DNA of 64,000 nt from Buddleja alternifolia (Eukaryota > Streptophyta > Magnoliopsida > Lamiales > Scrophulariaceae). Shown here in pieces: positions 36,836 through 48,700 of the stretch. The stretch is from positions 3,735,001-3,799,000 of the forward strand of contig CM033406.1 in NCBI GenBank assembly GCA_019426215.1. The letters run 5' to 3'. Below the pieces are notes generated by a model. It ran no database searches. It saw only the letters and a list, made by a program, of their open reading frames with translations, and had not been told where the DNA came from. The number at the start of each line of letters is the position of its first letter. Within the stretch, counting starts at the first letter, position 1. The position numbers and the translations under genes are program-made.

Positions 36836-37137
36836 CGCTAATCATTTCTTATATAGAAATTTGACCAATATGATGAATCTCATGGGTTCGTGTTGTATCC
36901 TCAGACTTCAAGCTCATCGTCGAATAATTGGCTTTGTCAGAGGTAGGTTAGGATCGAGCTTATCCAATCGGCAGCCTTCTCAACATCGTTCAATTCATCA
37001 TAAGAGGTGGTGTTAGGTATTAACTATATGGTTATTTATCTTGTGTGGCAGTCAGTTAGACTGCTGACCAAATGTGCCAGTTAGTGAACTTTGCCATTCT
37101 CCAATTTAGGTATTTGGTAGATCTTAATGCTCTCAAA

Positions 37138-37640
37138 TTATTTATTTAATTTTTCTATCTTTTTCAAGTACTTGATCGTTCTAGCTTTCTTGGCCTTGTA
37201 TCGTCCATCCGCCTGGAAGGATACCAGTGGAGAGTTAGAATATATCATCGGGTTCTTGGACCCAACCTTTAATGCAATCTTTACTCTGATGATGAGAGCT
37301 TCATACATTGATTTAATATTAGATGCCTGAAATTCGAATTCTATGGCGTACTCCAGCACGTCTCCTTCGGTCGTAGTTAGCAAGCACTATTTCATCTTCA
37401 TTCCACGAGGATGTTGCGGAGCCGTCCACATGAAACAACCACATCTTGTTTTCCTATTGGGTGGAGGATACTTCTTATATGAAGTCGGCTAAAGCTTGTA
37501 TTTTATGGCAGATCTTGGGGAGTAGGAGATATCGAACTCGCTTAACTCCACTGCTCACTTGATTATCTTCCCAGAGACTTCAGAGCATCCCAAAATCTAC
37601 TTTACCGGAGGATTGATGTGATGAGATTTAGTCGTATCCT
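37138..37640 (-). pseudogene. Gypsy RNase H fragment
   Basis: The minus frame 37383-37138 reads LTTTEGDVLEYAIEFEFQAS followed by a YEALI motif, the RNase H region of plant Tat-like gypsy polyproteins. The link toward reverse transcriptase (KWAVELSEYDI-like) is recognisable in broken form to about 37570. The same fragment is repeated at 49077-49570. Confidence 0.75.
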
Positions 37641-37701
37641 TTGAAATTCTTCATATTTCTTTTCCGATACAACTTCATCATATCTCTTAGAATTTTTGAT
37701 C

Positions 37702-37832
37702 TGTTAGAAAATTTCATGTTAGATGTTTTGATGATGACAAGATAGAATTTTATGTCAGACTCCAAAATATAATGTAAGTTTATGTTTCATAGATCAATTG
37801 TATAAGCATTTGAAAGAATGTAATTTTGTTAG
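37702..37832 (+). mobile_element. Old Sirevirus-type solo LTR, first segment
   Basis: This 131-bp piece starts TGTTAGAAAATTTCATG and is the beginning of an LTR whose remainder is at 51319-52672 and 54760-54781. It was cut by the younger element, whose TSD GTTAG is its last five bases. The bases before it (TGATC; CGATC in the duplicated copy at 49636) and after its far end (CGAAC) are similar enough to be a decayed target duplication. Confidence 0.8.
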
Positions 37833-39375
37833 TGTTAGGAATTTCATGTTAGTTGTTTTGATGATGACAATTAGGACTTTGTGTTAGACCCCAAAATATG
37901 TAAGTTTGATTTTAGTAGAAAATTTGTATAAGCTTTGAAGCGTTAGTTTTGTAATAGGCTTATTAGGCTTTGTTTTATTTTACTTTAGATTGTTAGGCTA
38001 AGTAGTCTTAGGCTGAGCGTATGATAATTTTTGAGTGAGTTTATCAGTGGTAAAGTTCGAAGACTCAAGCGCCTGATTTCTGAAAGAAGATAAAAGTCTC
38101 CAAGCGTTCAATTGACCAGCTACATCAAGCGTTTCCTTATGGGACAGAAGTAATTTCACCTGAATTTATTTCTAAGTCCAGAAGGAGTTTAATGCAAATA
38201 TTCTCAAAGCATTAAGTACCAATGGGTATTTAATTCAAATGCATTAAATGCTGATAAGAGCATTAAATGTGATAAGCACTTTCAGACGTACGGAGAAGCC
38301 ACCCTATTGGACTGTCAACTATCTCAGACTGCAGCACCAACTTTTGTGCAGCAGATTTTCAGGAAAAAGGACAAAAGTTGTTCACTCGCGGAAGTGAGAG
38401 ACACGCGCCTGTGCATGGGTCAAACGGACACTTTCTCCAAGAATGCCTATAAATAGGACTTCAACAACAAGCTAAATACAACAATTAATCTTCAAGTCGA
38501 ATTGTTGTTGCATTGAAGTCTCATTCCTTAAACTCTCAGAAAAGCCAGAATATTCAAGAAAACATTCCCTCTGCTTTTCTTCAATCCTGAGACAGTCAAC
38601 AAATATCTCAAACATTCTTTTCGAAGAAACCACTTTCCTACTGAGATATTTCCAAGTTGTTTGAACGTCATCAAAATCAAACAAACCGTTTTTAGAAAAA
38701 CCCATCCAAGCCTCGCGATCTGTGTGAAGTTGAAGTTGGATACTTGCATCATTTCTGGGTGAAAGAAGCAAGGAGATTGAAGTGATTTGGAGCAGAAATC
38801 TGTGTGATCAAGGAGCTCAAGTCATCGACATCTATCTCTCCCTATTGTGTAGAAGATTCTGTGTGATTCTTTGAGAATCACTTTAGTGGATTGCCTCCAA
38901 GTGTTCAAGGAGAAGAAGGACGTAGTTGGGATTACATCACCCAACGAACCTTACAAATATTGTGTTATTTACTTTTCAGTCAATTCTTTCATATCATATC
39001 ATTGCATAAATTGATTAAGTAAAATACAATCAAACGCTAAGCAACTAAGAAACTTCTGGTGACGCTAAAGCTTTCAAAAGAAGACTAGAAAAATCATTCC
39101 GCTGTGCTAACACTAATTAAAGAACTGAACGCTTAAACCCACTCGGTTAAAGTATTCAAATCTTGAAGTCTAAGTTAACTCTCTAAAAACAGTCTTCATG
39201 AGACGCTTGACCTAAGCGTCTATATTTCTAAGTAAACGCTCAGTCAAGCGTTCACATTTCAAGCGTCCAAAACCATTTTAATACGAAACCTTTTTGAAGT
39301 CGAAAAAGACTGGGGGGGTCTATTCAACCCCCCCCCCCCCTTCTAGACCCTTTCGTATGCCACTTGGGACCAACA
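37833..39375 (+). mobile_element. 5' LTR of the young Sirevirus-type element
   Basis: It starts TGTTAGGAATTTC and ends GGGACCAACA. A TATAAATA box lies at 38448-38455, followed by a probable transcript start about 30 bases on. The distal part (38960-39280) is dense in AAGCGT and ACGCTT words and ends with a 13-base C run near 39328-39340. Homologous to 49772-51313 and 62201-63744. Confidence 0.93.
38448..38455 (+). promoter_or_regulatory. TATA box of the 5' LTR
   Basis: TATAAATA within TGCCTATAAATAGG. The same word is at 50387-50394 in the 3' LTR and 62849-62856 in the second element, so it is conserved in the family. Confidence 0.75.
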
Positions 39376-39377
39376 AG

Positions 39378-39389
39378 TGGTATCAGAGC
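39378..39389 (+). promoter_or_regulatory. Primer-binding site (initiator tRNA-Met)
   Basis: TGGTATCAGAGC two bases after the LTR end is an exact complement to the 3' end of plant initiator tRNA-Met. Confidence 0.95.
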
Positions 39390-39481
39390 GGTTAAAATTG
39401 AAATTTTAAAATTTCCAAGCATAACTGCTTGTTTAGATCCTTTTCTTTCAAAAATCTAGTTGTTTTTTTAAAAATTTAGAA

Positions 39482-41695
39482 ATGGCATTTGCTAAAGTTC
39501 CCAAGCTGACTGAATCAAATTATGACACATGGAAAGTCAAAGCATTTACATATCTCTGTTCATGTGATGATGACATGTGCGATATCATTTCAGATGGGTC
39601 AATCAAAATATATAAAGTTATCACGAGAGCACCTGGAGCCACAGAAGAAACTCCCGATGGTTACGTTGAAAAACCAAAACAAGAATGGACTCCAGATGAG
39701 CGTCGAAGAGCTAACTTGGACAATGTTGGACGTAACGCTCTATATACAGCTATCGGTGACAATGATAATCTTTTCAACAAGATTAAGTCATGTCAAACAA
39801 CTAAGGAAATCTGGGATAAGTTAGCCATGATTTGTGGTGGCTCAGCTCAGATTAAAGAGAACAAACTTTCCACTGCCAAGGAAAAGTTTAATGGATTTAA
39901 GATGCTACCCAATGAAACGTTAGAGAAATTGGATATAATATTTACAGCTCTAGTTACAGAACTTACATCGTTGGGAATGGATTTACAGAACCGAGAAATG
40001 GTGGTCAAAATCTTTAGAAGCTTACCAAGTAAATTCTTGATGAAGACAACCGCTACGAGAGAATCAAATATGCTAGATCTTCTAACTCCAGAAGACGCCT
40101 TTTCAGAACTAAAAGCATTTGAGTTTGAGTTGAATTCTGCCAGTGATATTGTGAGTAGTCCAGTGATTGCATCTGGAGCGCTTATTGCATCAATCAAGGG
40201 CAAATCGGGTAATAAAGGAAAGAATTCAGATATCAATGAGGAAGAAGAGTTGGCTTTGCTGAATAGATTCAGGAAGTTCTTGAGATATGAAAAGAAAGGA
40301 AAAGGTTTCAATAATCAAGGACAAAGTTCATATCAAGCGCCCACTCCAGTACAACAACAGTACCAAGCGCCTCAGTATTCTGCTCCTTCACCCCAAGCGC
40401 CTGTTCAATATCAAGCGTCTACTCAAAATCTCTCAGCACCCGTGGTCTCAAAGCCACACACTGCAAGGTTATCAAATGAACTAAAGATGAAAACTAATCT
40501 TTGTTATAATTGCAGAAAGCCGGGGCACTACCAGGTAAATTGCCCTTATCCAAACGTATCCAAGCCCTCAAGGCAGGGTTACTTAGATAGAAACCAATTC
40601 AGGAGCAACCTTCGGCAACAAGGTTTGCTAGCGGAATCAGAACCAGCATCCGCACCTGAAGATTTAGAATCATCAGACGAAAGTAGTGATGATGATGAGC
40701 CATTAGATGACTCAGCGCTCATATGTCTCATGGCCAGAGATGATGAAGCGTCTCCTGAGGTAATCAATGAATTATCAATTCCTCTTTCTTATGATGAATT
40801 ACTTGACAAAGTCAAAGAATACTACAATGAATGTCAAGAAGCTGCCAAAATATATCAAAATGATCTTGCTATTATTTCATCACTCACTAAAGATAAAGTA
40901 ACGCTCAGAGCAGAGTTGCGAATTCAGCAACAGTGCATTGAGAAAAACCAATCGCTTGAGAGTGAAGTTATTCAATTAAAAGGTGATCTTGATATAATAG
41001 TCAAGAGAGAAGCTGATTTGATCGCTAGACTTGCCAAATCAGAGCGGCTCATCTCATCATTATCAAAAGCGTCTAGACAGCTGGATAATGTGACTGAAGT
41101 AACCAGATTATTTGGTGAGAAGACCGGTTTAGGATGCAATAAACTCGGTAAACAATCCAATCAATCTAATGTTGCAACAAACAACAAAGGAAAGGGTGTT
41201 ATCTTTGTTGAAAAAGGTTCACAAGGTCAAACTCAAAATGAACCAAGTGACAATGGTAAGAGGCCAAATGAGAAAGTCAAAACTAACTCAGGCAAGGGTA
41301 AAACTAAGGAAAATGATTCACAACGACGGGTTTATCCAAACGCTCAAAAAGCTAAAGATAAGACTGACAACTGTGAATCAAGCGCTAAGCGTCCAACACC
41401 AAAAGTACAACCCAAGCCAGTGCCAAGGAAATACCAGCGTCAATATCCAAGACAGTCAAGATCATATTATCGATACTATGATGATTATGATTATGACTAT
41501 GATTATGACTGTTATTATAATCAAGGATATTATTATACACCCAAAAAGCACACACAACACAATGTGAAACCCAAAAAGGCCAATATTCCTACAATGAAGA
41601 CTAGGCAAATATGGGTTCCTAAAGTTCTAATTCAAACTGACAATGTTACTAATGTTAAAGGACCCAAGCAACAATGGGTACCTAAACAGAAATAG
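39482..41695 (+). CDS. gag: Gag protein of the Sirevirus-type element
   Basis: The ATG at 39482 follows the PBS by about 90 bases and opens 737 codons. The N-terminal 250 residues resemble the copia gag (DUF4219/UBN2-type) domain, with LTESNYDTWK near the start and an EIWDKL motif. A CCHC zinc knuckle, CYNCRKPGHYQVNC, is at about residues 341-354. After it come an acidic segment, a probable coiled coil (about 440-545), a Lys-rich stretch and a Tyr/Asp-rich tail. A long C-terminal extension like this is common in Sireviruses. The frame ends in TAG at 41693-41695, in the same phase as pol. Gag would form the particle that packages the RNA. Confidence 0.92.
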   Translation: MAFAKVPKLTESNYDTWKVKAFTYLCSCDDDMCDIISDGSIKIYKVITRAPGATEETPDGYVEKPKQEWTPDERRRANLDNVGRNALYTAIGDNDNLFNKIKSCQTTKEIWDKLAMICGGSAQIKENKLSTAKEKFNGFKMLPNETLEKLDIIFTALVTELTSLGMDLQNREMVVKIFRSLPSKFLMKTTATRESNMLDLLTPEDAFSELKAFEFELNSASDIVSSPVIASGALIASIKGKSGNKGKNSDINEEEELALLNRFRKFLRYEKKGKGFNNQGQSSYQAPTPVQQQYQAPQYSAPSPQAPVQYQASTQNLSAPVVSKPHTARLSNELKMKTNLCYNCRKPGHYQVNCPYPNVSKPSRQGYLDRNQFRSNLRQQGLLAESEPASAPEDLESSDESSDDDEPLDDSALICLMARDDEASPEVINELSIPLSYDELLDKVKEYYNECQEAAKIYQNDLAIISSLTKDKVTLRAELRIQQQCIEKNQSLESEVIQLKGDLDIIVKREADLIARLAKSERLISSLSKASRQLDNVTEVTRLFGEKTGLGCNKLGKQSNQSNVATNNKGKGVIFVEKGSQGQTQNEPSDNGKRPNEKVKTNSGKGKTKENDSQRRVYPNAQKAKDKTDNCESSAKRPTPKVQPKPVPRKYQRQYPRQSRSYYRYYDDYDYDYDYDCYYNQGYYYTPKKHTQHNVKPKKANIPTMKTRQIWVPKVLIQTDNVTNVKGPKQQWVPKQK

Positions 41696-41716
41696 AACTT
41701 CCCTTCTTGAGTGCAG
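41678..41716 (+). other. 39-nt gag/pol junction with two in-frame stops
   Basis: The segment starts GTACCTAAA and ends TGCAG, exactly 13 codons, and the word GTACCTA follows again. It contains the gag TAG and a TGA at 41708-41710. GT...AG ends make it look like a tiny intron, though it is shorter than usual plant introns. Expression of pol from this copy needs readthrough, re-initiation or removal of the segment, or pol is silent. Confidence 0.6.
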
Positions 41717-44700
41717 GTACCTAGAGCTAGAGTCGATACATCTGTTTGGTACTTCGATAGTGGATCGTCAAGACACATGACTGGTTCCAAGGATCTTCTG
41801 ATCAACTATCGAGCTGCCAATGGTCCTCAGGTTGTATTTGGTGACAACTCCAAAGGTAAAACCAAAGGTATAGGTACTGTGCATAGGGGGAACATCATGA
41901 TAAGTGATGTTTACTATGTTGAGGGTCTAAAGCACAATTTATTAAGCATAAGTCAATTTTGTGATAAAGGCTTTGAAGTCATATTCTCAAGTGACTGTTG
42001 CTATATAAATGACGCTAAGACTAAGTCTACTAAATTGAAAGGAAAAAGAACTAACAACGTATATTTGGTAGATTGGGGTTCAACACTTGATAACAACCCA
42101 ACATGCTTTGTTGCTAAAAATGAATCTAAAAAGGGTTGGTTATGGCATAGAAAAATGAACCACCTCAACTTTAAAACAATCTCTCAGCTTATAAGTCAAA
42201 ATCTTGTAGAGGAATTACCAAATGGACCATTTCACAAGGATCGCCTTTGTGACGCTTGTCAAATGGTTAAACAAGTTAAGTCATCGTTCAAGAGAAAACC
42301 TCATCTATCTACCTCTAGAATACTTGAACTACTTCACATTGATCTGTTTGGACCTGTTCAAACAACCAGTGTAAGCGGTAAAAAGTATACTTTGGTGATA
42401 GTAGATGATTTCTCTCGATTTACTTGGGTGGAATTTCTGTCATCCAAAGATGAAACATGTGACAAGTTAACAAAGCTTATTCGACAACTTCAAACATTGA
42501 AAAATCTTAAAGTTGCAAGAATAAGAAGTGATCACGGTACTGAGTTTTCTAACAAGATTGTTGAGAAGTTTTGTGCAGAAAATGGAATACATCATGAGTA
42601 TTCAGCTCCCAGAACTCCCCAACAGAATGGTGTTGCTGAGCGCCGGAACCGAACGCTTAAGGAAGCCGCTAGGACAATGTTAGCAGAATCCAAGCTTGCT
42701 CCTAGGTTTTGGGCTGAAGCGATCAACACTGCGTGTTACACTCAAAACCGTTGCATGATCAACAAACAGCATGGGAAAACTCCATATGAACTATGGAAGG
42801 GACGTAAGCCAAATGTCTCATATTTTCACGTCTTTGGTTCTAAGTGCTTTATTCATAATAATGGATCCCAAAGCCTAAAGACATTTGATCCTAAAGCGGA
42901 TGAGGGAATCTTTCTAGGCTACGCCAAGAATGGGAAGAATTTCCGCATCCTAAACAAGGGCAAATCGAAGGTTGAAGAATCTATTCATGTTGTTTTTGAT
43001 GATGCTAACCAAGAACCGAGTAAGGTTCATATAAATGATGTAGGAGTTGAAGATCTTTGTCATCAAGCGTCTAAGATTACTATTGATGAAGATACTGATG
43101 ACGATGATGAGATCTCAGTGCCACCTCCTAAGATTACTCGTGAGATTACTCTGGATAATTATATAAGAAATGCTGATGATCATGAAGAGAGTGATCATCA
43201 AGAGCAAACAAGGAATTGTGAATTTGAAGCGCCTACGCAAGAAGGTAGTCAAGCGTCTGATCCCCAAGCGCCTGTTCAATCTCTTAACCCCTTCCAACCA
43301 GATAGACTATGGCTGGGAGATCATCCACCAGAGCAAATTATTGGAGATATTGGAGCGCCTGTTAGAACTAGAGCCGCTACATTCAATGAGGCTATGTTCG
43401 CAAGCTTTTTATCTCAGATGGAACCTAAGAAAGTGGATGAAGCGCTAAGTGATCCAAGTTGGATTGAAGCCATGCAAGAAGAACTTAATCAATTTGAGCG
43501 TAGTAAGGTTTGGACACTAGTACCAAGACCAACTCACCAAGGAGTCATTAGAACTAGATGGGTTTATAGAAACAAGATGGATGAGAATGGCATTGTAATA
43601 AGAAACAAGGCCAGACTCGTAGCTCAAGGATATTGCCAAGAAGAGGGCATTGACTTTGATGAGACATATGCTCCTGTCACCCGTCTTGAAGCAATCCGCA
43701 TGTTTCTAGCGTATGCAGCGTTTAACAAGTTTACAGTGCATCAAATGGACGTGAAGAGTGCCTTCCTGAATGGTAAACTCCAAGAAGAAGTATATGTGGA
43801 GCAACCACCTAGATTCTTCAACTACCATGGTAAGGGTATGGTGTACAAGCTAGACAAAGCACTTTATGGGCTTAAGCAAGCACCCCGAGCATGGTATGAC
43901 ACTCTCTCTATCTTTCTTATTGGTAAAGGCTTTTCAAAAGGCAGCGTTGATACAACGTTATTTAAAATTACCAATAACGAAGATATTCTCTTAGTCCAAA
44001 TTTATGTTGATGATATCATATTTGGCTCTACTAACAAGCGTCTGTGTGAGAAATTTTCGAAAATGATGCAAGAACAATTTGAAATGAGCATGATGGGTGA
44101 GTTAACTTTCTTCTTAGGATTACAAGTTAAACAACTCCCTAATGGAATATTTATTAACCAAGCTAAATATATGAGAGACATGATTAAGAAATTTTGTATG
44201 GAAAATACATCATATTCAAAAATTCCAATGAGCCAAACGCTTAAGTTAGATAAAGATATCACTAATTATAGAGGTATCATTGGATCACTTCTTTATCTTA
44301 CTGCCAGTAGACCTGATATCATGTTTTCGTTATGCAAGTGTGCACGATTTCAAGCTGATCCTAAAGAGTCACACTTAATTGCTGCCAAGAAAATCCTTAA
44401 ATACCTAAAAGGCACACAAAATGTGGGCTTATGGTATCCTAGGGATTCTCCTTTTGAACTAATCGGTTACTCAGATGCAGATTTTGCAGGTTGCAAAATA
44501 GATCGTAAAAGTACTAGTGGTACTTGTCAATTTCTAAGTGATAGGTTAGTTTCATGGCCTAGCAAGAAACAACAATCCATAGCTACCTCCACAGCCGAAG
44601 CTGAGTATGTTGCTGCAGGAAGTTGTTGTGCACAAGTTTTATGGATGAGGCAACAACTTAGAGATTATGGAACAATCCTAGGTCCAACCCCCATTCATTG

Positions 44701-44929
44701 TGATAACCAAAGCGCTCTAGCCATGACTCAAAACCCTGTTCTTCATTCAAGAACCAAACACATTGACATTAGATACCATTTCCTACGTGACCATGTTCAA
44801 AAGAAAGATATCTCCATGCATTTTATTGGAACTGACAAACAATTGGCAGATATCTTCACCAAAGCGCTCAACGAACAACGCTTTCTCACTTTGAGAAGTG
44901 AACTAGGTATGATTGATTTAAACGCCTAA
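41711..44929 (+). CDS. pol: Pol polyprotein: protease, integrase, reverse transcriptase, RNase H
   Basis: The open frame has 1,072 codons after the TGA at 41708; the first codon is GTG, so it is likely made only as part of a gag-pol product. The domain order PR-INT-RT-RH marks Ty1/copia. Protease: DSG at residues 16-18. Integrase: H146, H151, C180 and C183 zinc site; D211, D274 and E310 catalytic triad with 35-residue spacing; [10 protein letters not shown] follows. Reverse transcriptase: YVDD at 765-768. RNase H: SDADFAG at about 921, later STAEAEY and the HIDIRYHF and LADIFTKAL end motifs. All key residues are present and there are no internal stops. It ends TAA. Confidence 0.95.
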   Translation: MQVPRARVDTSVWYFDSGSSRHMTGSKDLLINYRAANGPQVVFGDNSKGKTKGIGTVHRGNIMISDVYYVEGLKHNLLSISQFCDKGFEVIFSSDCCYINDAKTKSTKLKGKRTNNVYLVDWGSTLDNNPTCFVAKNESKKGWLWHRKMNHLNFKTISQLISQNLVEELPNGPFHKDRLCDACQMVKQVKSSFKRKPHLSTSRILELLHIDLFGPVQTTSVSGKKYTLVIVDDFSRFTWVEFLSSKDETCDKLTKLIRQLQTLKNLKVARIRSDHGTEFSNKIVEKFCAENGIHHEYSAPRTPQQNGVAERRNRTLKEAARTMLAESKLAPRFWAEAINTACYTQNRCMINKQHGKTPYELWKGRKPNVSYFHVFGSKCFIHNNGSQSLKTFDPKADEGIFLGYAKNGKNFRILNKGKSKVEESIHVVFDDANQEPSKVHINDVGVEDLCHQASKITIDEDTDDDDEISVPPPKITREITLDNYIRNADDHEESDHQEQTRNCEFEAPTQEGSQASDPQAPVQSLNPFQPDRLWLGDHPPEQIIGDIGAPVRTRAATFNEAMFASFLSQMEPKKVDEALSDPSWIEAMQEELNQFERSKVWTLVPRPTHQGVIRTRWVYRNKMDENGIVIRNKARLVAQGYCQEEGIDFDETYAPVTRLEAIRMFLAYAAFNKFTVHQMDVKSAFLNGKLQEEVYVEQPPRFFNYHGKGMVYKLDKALYGLKQAPRAWYDTLSIFLIGKGFSKGSVDTTLFKITNNEDILLVQIYVDDIIFGSTNKRLCEKFSKMMQEQFEMSMMGELTFFLGLQVKQLPNGIFINQAKYMRDMIKKFCMENTSYSKIPMSQTLKLDKDITNYRGIIGSLLYLTASRPDIMFSLCKCARFQADPKESHLIAAKKILKYLKGTQNVGLWYPRDSPFELIGYSDADFAGCKIDRKSTSGTCQFLSDRLVSWPSKKQQSIATSTAEAEYVAAGSCCAQVLWMRQQLRDYGTILGPTPIHCDNQSALAMTQNPVLHSRTKHIDIRYHFLRDHVQKKDISMHFIGTDKQLADIFTKALNEQRFLTLRSELGMIDLNA

Positions 44930-45758
44930 TCATCAAGCATCATACTTTATTAGACATACAATTTAGGAGGAATCCACTTGGTTTATGTCTAAAAGTTTTC
45001 TTTGCAAAACAAAACAAATGGTACAAGTTATCAAATTTAGGGGGAACCTTAAAATTATACTTGAACATAACTAAGCGTCAATGATCAAAAACTTTCAGAT
45101 GCATGATCATCAACGCTCAGTATTCTTTTGTGTAATATGTTGGACGCTAAACCATAAAAGGAACTTAGCTTTAAGCGTCCATATTGTCTCAAATAAGTGG
45201 TATTAAGCGTTGAAACTATTCCATTCAACACTTACTATAAAAATGATTTTAAAAATTCATGCATAAAACCTTTTTACACGCTTCTTGAAGTAGTGGATAG
45301 ACTCAACAGTCTATTGTGTACTCTATCCACACACTTCTATCACATCAAACTGGCGGGTAATCAAAAACTTTTTCAAAATGACGGTTCAGAGATAGCACAT
45401 GTTTGTGTACGTGTCAGTGTACAAACGGGCGCGTGCGTTACACTCTGAAAATGCCAAACATTTTTTTTAAAACTTTAACTCGGATGTCAAATCTTTATAT
45501 GAGAATTACCAAATGTAACTTCTCTCTATTACACAAAACTCGCGTCCGCGGTTAATGAATTCATGGCTGAGATTAAAACTCTTTACACGTGTGTCAATCC
45601 TACAGAGATAAGAGAACACAAGTTTCAAAAATTAACCTCTGTCATTTAAAACACAATTTGCAGAAAATTCATTTACTTATACTCCAAAATCTCTGCAAAC
45701 TTACTTTCTTTCTCTCTCAAAAGCAAAAGCATATCTCAGTTAATCTCTTTCTCTAAAA
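44930..45758 (+). other. Spacer between pol and the downstream ORF region
   Basis: Non-coding, about 830 bp. It has a purine tract TTTAGGGGGAA at about 45036-45046 that could act as an internal polypurine tract, and several AAGCGT words. A short frame at 45197-45448 is probably chance. Confidence 0.5.
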
Positions 45759-48700
45759 ATGGCACCAAAGAATCCTCGTCTACTTCTGCCGAAGCTACCA
45801 TCAAGGTTACTGAAGGCCTTGTTGTCGACTGGAAATTTTTGTATGAGCTACCTCAGATCAATCTAACAGATATGATGGATATGGTTGTCAAAGCTGGGCT
45901 CGAGTCTTTCTTGACTCAATACTCGTATCTGTTTCCAACTGAAATGGATACCTTCTAGAGGACTGCCAAACCTTCCAAGGACAAGAAGTCTATCTCTTGT
46001 CTAATTCCTCTATCCTCGAAGGAGCCTCCCAAGGAATTCACTCTGACTGCTGCCTCCATTGCCGAGAACTTCAAACTCCCAAATGAGGGCGAGGCACTGG
46101 ATTCTATTACTTTAAAAAAGATCAAGGAAGCATGGACTACCATGAGTGCGTACGACGATGTACCCAACACTCAATATTTCGAAAAGAAAGACCTGGTGTC
46201 CAAATACCGGCTATTGGCTGATTTCTGCAGCAAGATCATAGAATGCCGAGTGGGAACCTTTGACAAGGTGAACCCAGTACAATTCCAGATGATGACTGCC
46301 ATACTCTTGAACATCAAAATCAACTGGAGTGAGTACGTTTTTGGAAGATTTCGGGACTGTTTAAGCGGCTCGAATAAACCGTATGTGCTTGTCCTGAGTG
46401 ACCTTTTATACAAATCACAGTGTGTATATTCTTCTGGTCTTCCGTTGAATAAGACCAAGTTGCTGGGAAAAAGGATTTTGAACAATCTCTTCAATCCTCC
46501 CAAAATTGGTGGTGCTGCCAAACCACTATCTGAGCGTCTAGAAGTACGTCAAGCATCCGATAAAGAAGCAGAGCGTCCAGTGCCAGAAGAAGCTGTGAAG
46601 CGTCCGACTGCAACCAAGAAGGGGGCTCCCAGAAAGCCCAAAGTTCAATTTGTCGCCTCCACTCAAAAGGATGATGAGGAAACCGATAAGGATGCCGAGG
46701 AAAAATTACCTCTCAAGAGGAGGAAGCTGGAAGGGATCATCAAACAAATTGACTTTAAAGAACCAGCTGCTGATCCTCCCTCTCAATCTCTCAAGCTCGT
46801 TGAAGGAGTCAACGTGAAGAAAATCTTCAAGCGTTCCAGGACTAGCAAGCGTCGCGCTGCTCCCGTTCCTGAAGAGCCTGAGACTGTTGAGCCAAGCGCT
46901 CAAAGTATTGCTGTTGAGATAAGTTCTCAGGGTAAGTTTATTTCTTCCCACAGAATCTCTTTTCCTACATCTGTAGAAGATCCTGCTCTTATAGAGGATA
47001 GTTCCTCTCTTTCAGCTATAGTTCCAGCTGCTGCTGCTGAAGCGTCAACTGATATCATCCTGGATGTTGACTTGACCGAAGTCGTTACTATCGCTAAAGA
47101 TGTTGCCGCAGAAGTTGCTGCAATTGAAGCTGAGAAACCTGCTGCTACAGAGGTTCAGACTTCATCTCCGGTTCAGGCTATAACAGAGGCACGCTCAGAA
47201 GGTCAGAGCGATGCTGAAGACGTTCCAGCGCCTAGACACTTCTTCCAACTCGACCCGCTGACGACGATTGATCATTCAATCAATTATATGCCCCCAGCGC
47301 TCGAAGAAGATTTCATTCCTGCAGGATACAACGAAGAGAGATATATTGCTGCAGAGAATGATGTTGCTCGACTGATTGATTTTGACAGTCAAATCAAAAC
47401 CATCATACAAGACAGATAAGGAGGCCGAACTCCTAGATGTGACATGGACTTAGCATACTATCTGGATTATGGGCACAGCAAGCCAACCGGGTTCACCCTA
47501 AGGGATTACAACATTCGTGTGTATGAGCCTCTGCGTCCTAGCTTTCTCAATCCTTCAGAGTCAGTCTTGAACAGAAAAGGCTACACACATTTCCCTCAGA
47601 CTGCTCATAGCCCTGAAAATCTTGCATCAGTCCATCCACTTCGTCTGTGGAAGAATAAGGCTGCTCATGCCGGTGAGCATCTCGAATCGTTGACAGACTT
47701 GCTTCAGACTGAAGTTGATGCCTATTTTGACAGCGTCTGGAATGCTAACTATCAGCCTGATAGATATCGTTTTGAAGCTATCAGAGATATTCATCTTGAA
47801 GGCATTCACGCTATGGTGACTGCTGGCACAGACTTCTGCTTAAATGAAGTTAACTGGGTTGAAGCATATGTGGGACACCAATATACCTTCTCAGAGATAG
47901 TCCAAGCTCCCCATCTTTTCGGCATAGGCATGCAGGACAAGAAGCGTCAGTTCGCCAAGTATTGCCTCAAGCAGCGTCAACAGAGAGTTGGACCTGTTCT
48001 CAAGCTCCCAATTGTTAGACATCAAATCGAACAATGTCTGCATCAAGAGCTTCACAGATTTTCCACTACTCCTCTTCTGTTCAACGCTCAAGCCTCTTCC
48101 AGTGGTACATCTGGTGTATTGTGCTTGAATTTTGCCCCAAGCCACTGTGAAGAAAACTTCAATCTGATGGTGAAGATTTTGACTCCTGTCTCTCTATTCG
48201 ATAAGATCTTCACTGCCAATCTTAGATCTTGGAACGGCTCAGTAATCAGTCCATTCAAAGGATATCCACTGCTCCCTTCAATCCGCAGCGAGGTACTTGA
48301 TCACTATGAGTTTGTCCTCTCCCTGCTTGAAAGGAATCAAGAGCTGGCTCAAACACTTTATCCATATCTTGAAGAGTACTATGCTGATTGTGTACCTGCA
48401 CATCGGCGTCCTACGTCTCTTCCCTCTGACTGCTTGATTAGATTTTCCAGACAATACTGTCCAGATTCACTCTTCTCCATCGCTCAAGCGCCGTCCAAAG
48501 TCTTCCCAAATCATGTGCTTGATATCATTGGTGCAATGCACATCAGGGCTATTGATAGTCCTCTTCGCACATACATCTCCGGTACTTGTATTTCCCGAAC
48601 CAGACTCACTGAACTCTTGGACTCTGCATCCACTTCTTATGCCGATCTAGCACGCTGGAACTTCCAATTCGATGACTTTCGTCAACCAGAGTCAACGCTT

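Noticed and set aside
37023..37832. This block as part of a longer, 2.35-kb LTR
   Set aside because: It is shared upstream of both LTRs, but the matching TSD GTTAG at 37828 and 51314, and the start of the LTR at 62201, place the LTR start at 37833. The block also contains gypsy RNase H in the opposite orientation.
38472..38771. Minus-strand ORFs in the Sirevirus LTR (repeated at 50453-50710)
   Set aside because: They lie wholly within the LTR opposite to the transcript, and the repeat at 50453 is simply the other LTR. There is no sign of protein-level conservation.
39847..40311. 154-codon minus-strand ORF inside gag
   Set aside because: A shadow of the gag frame on the other strand.
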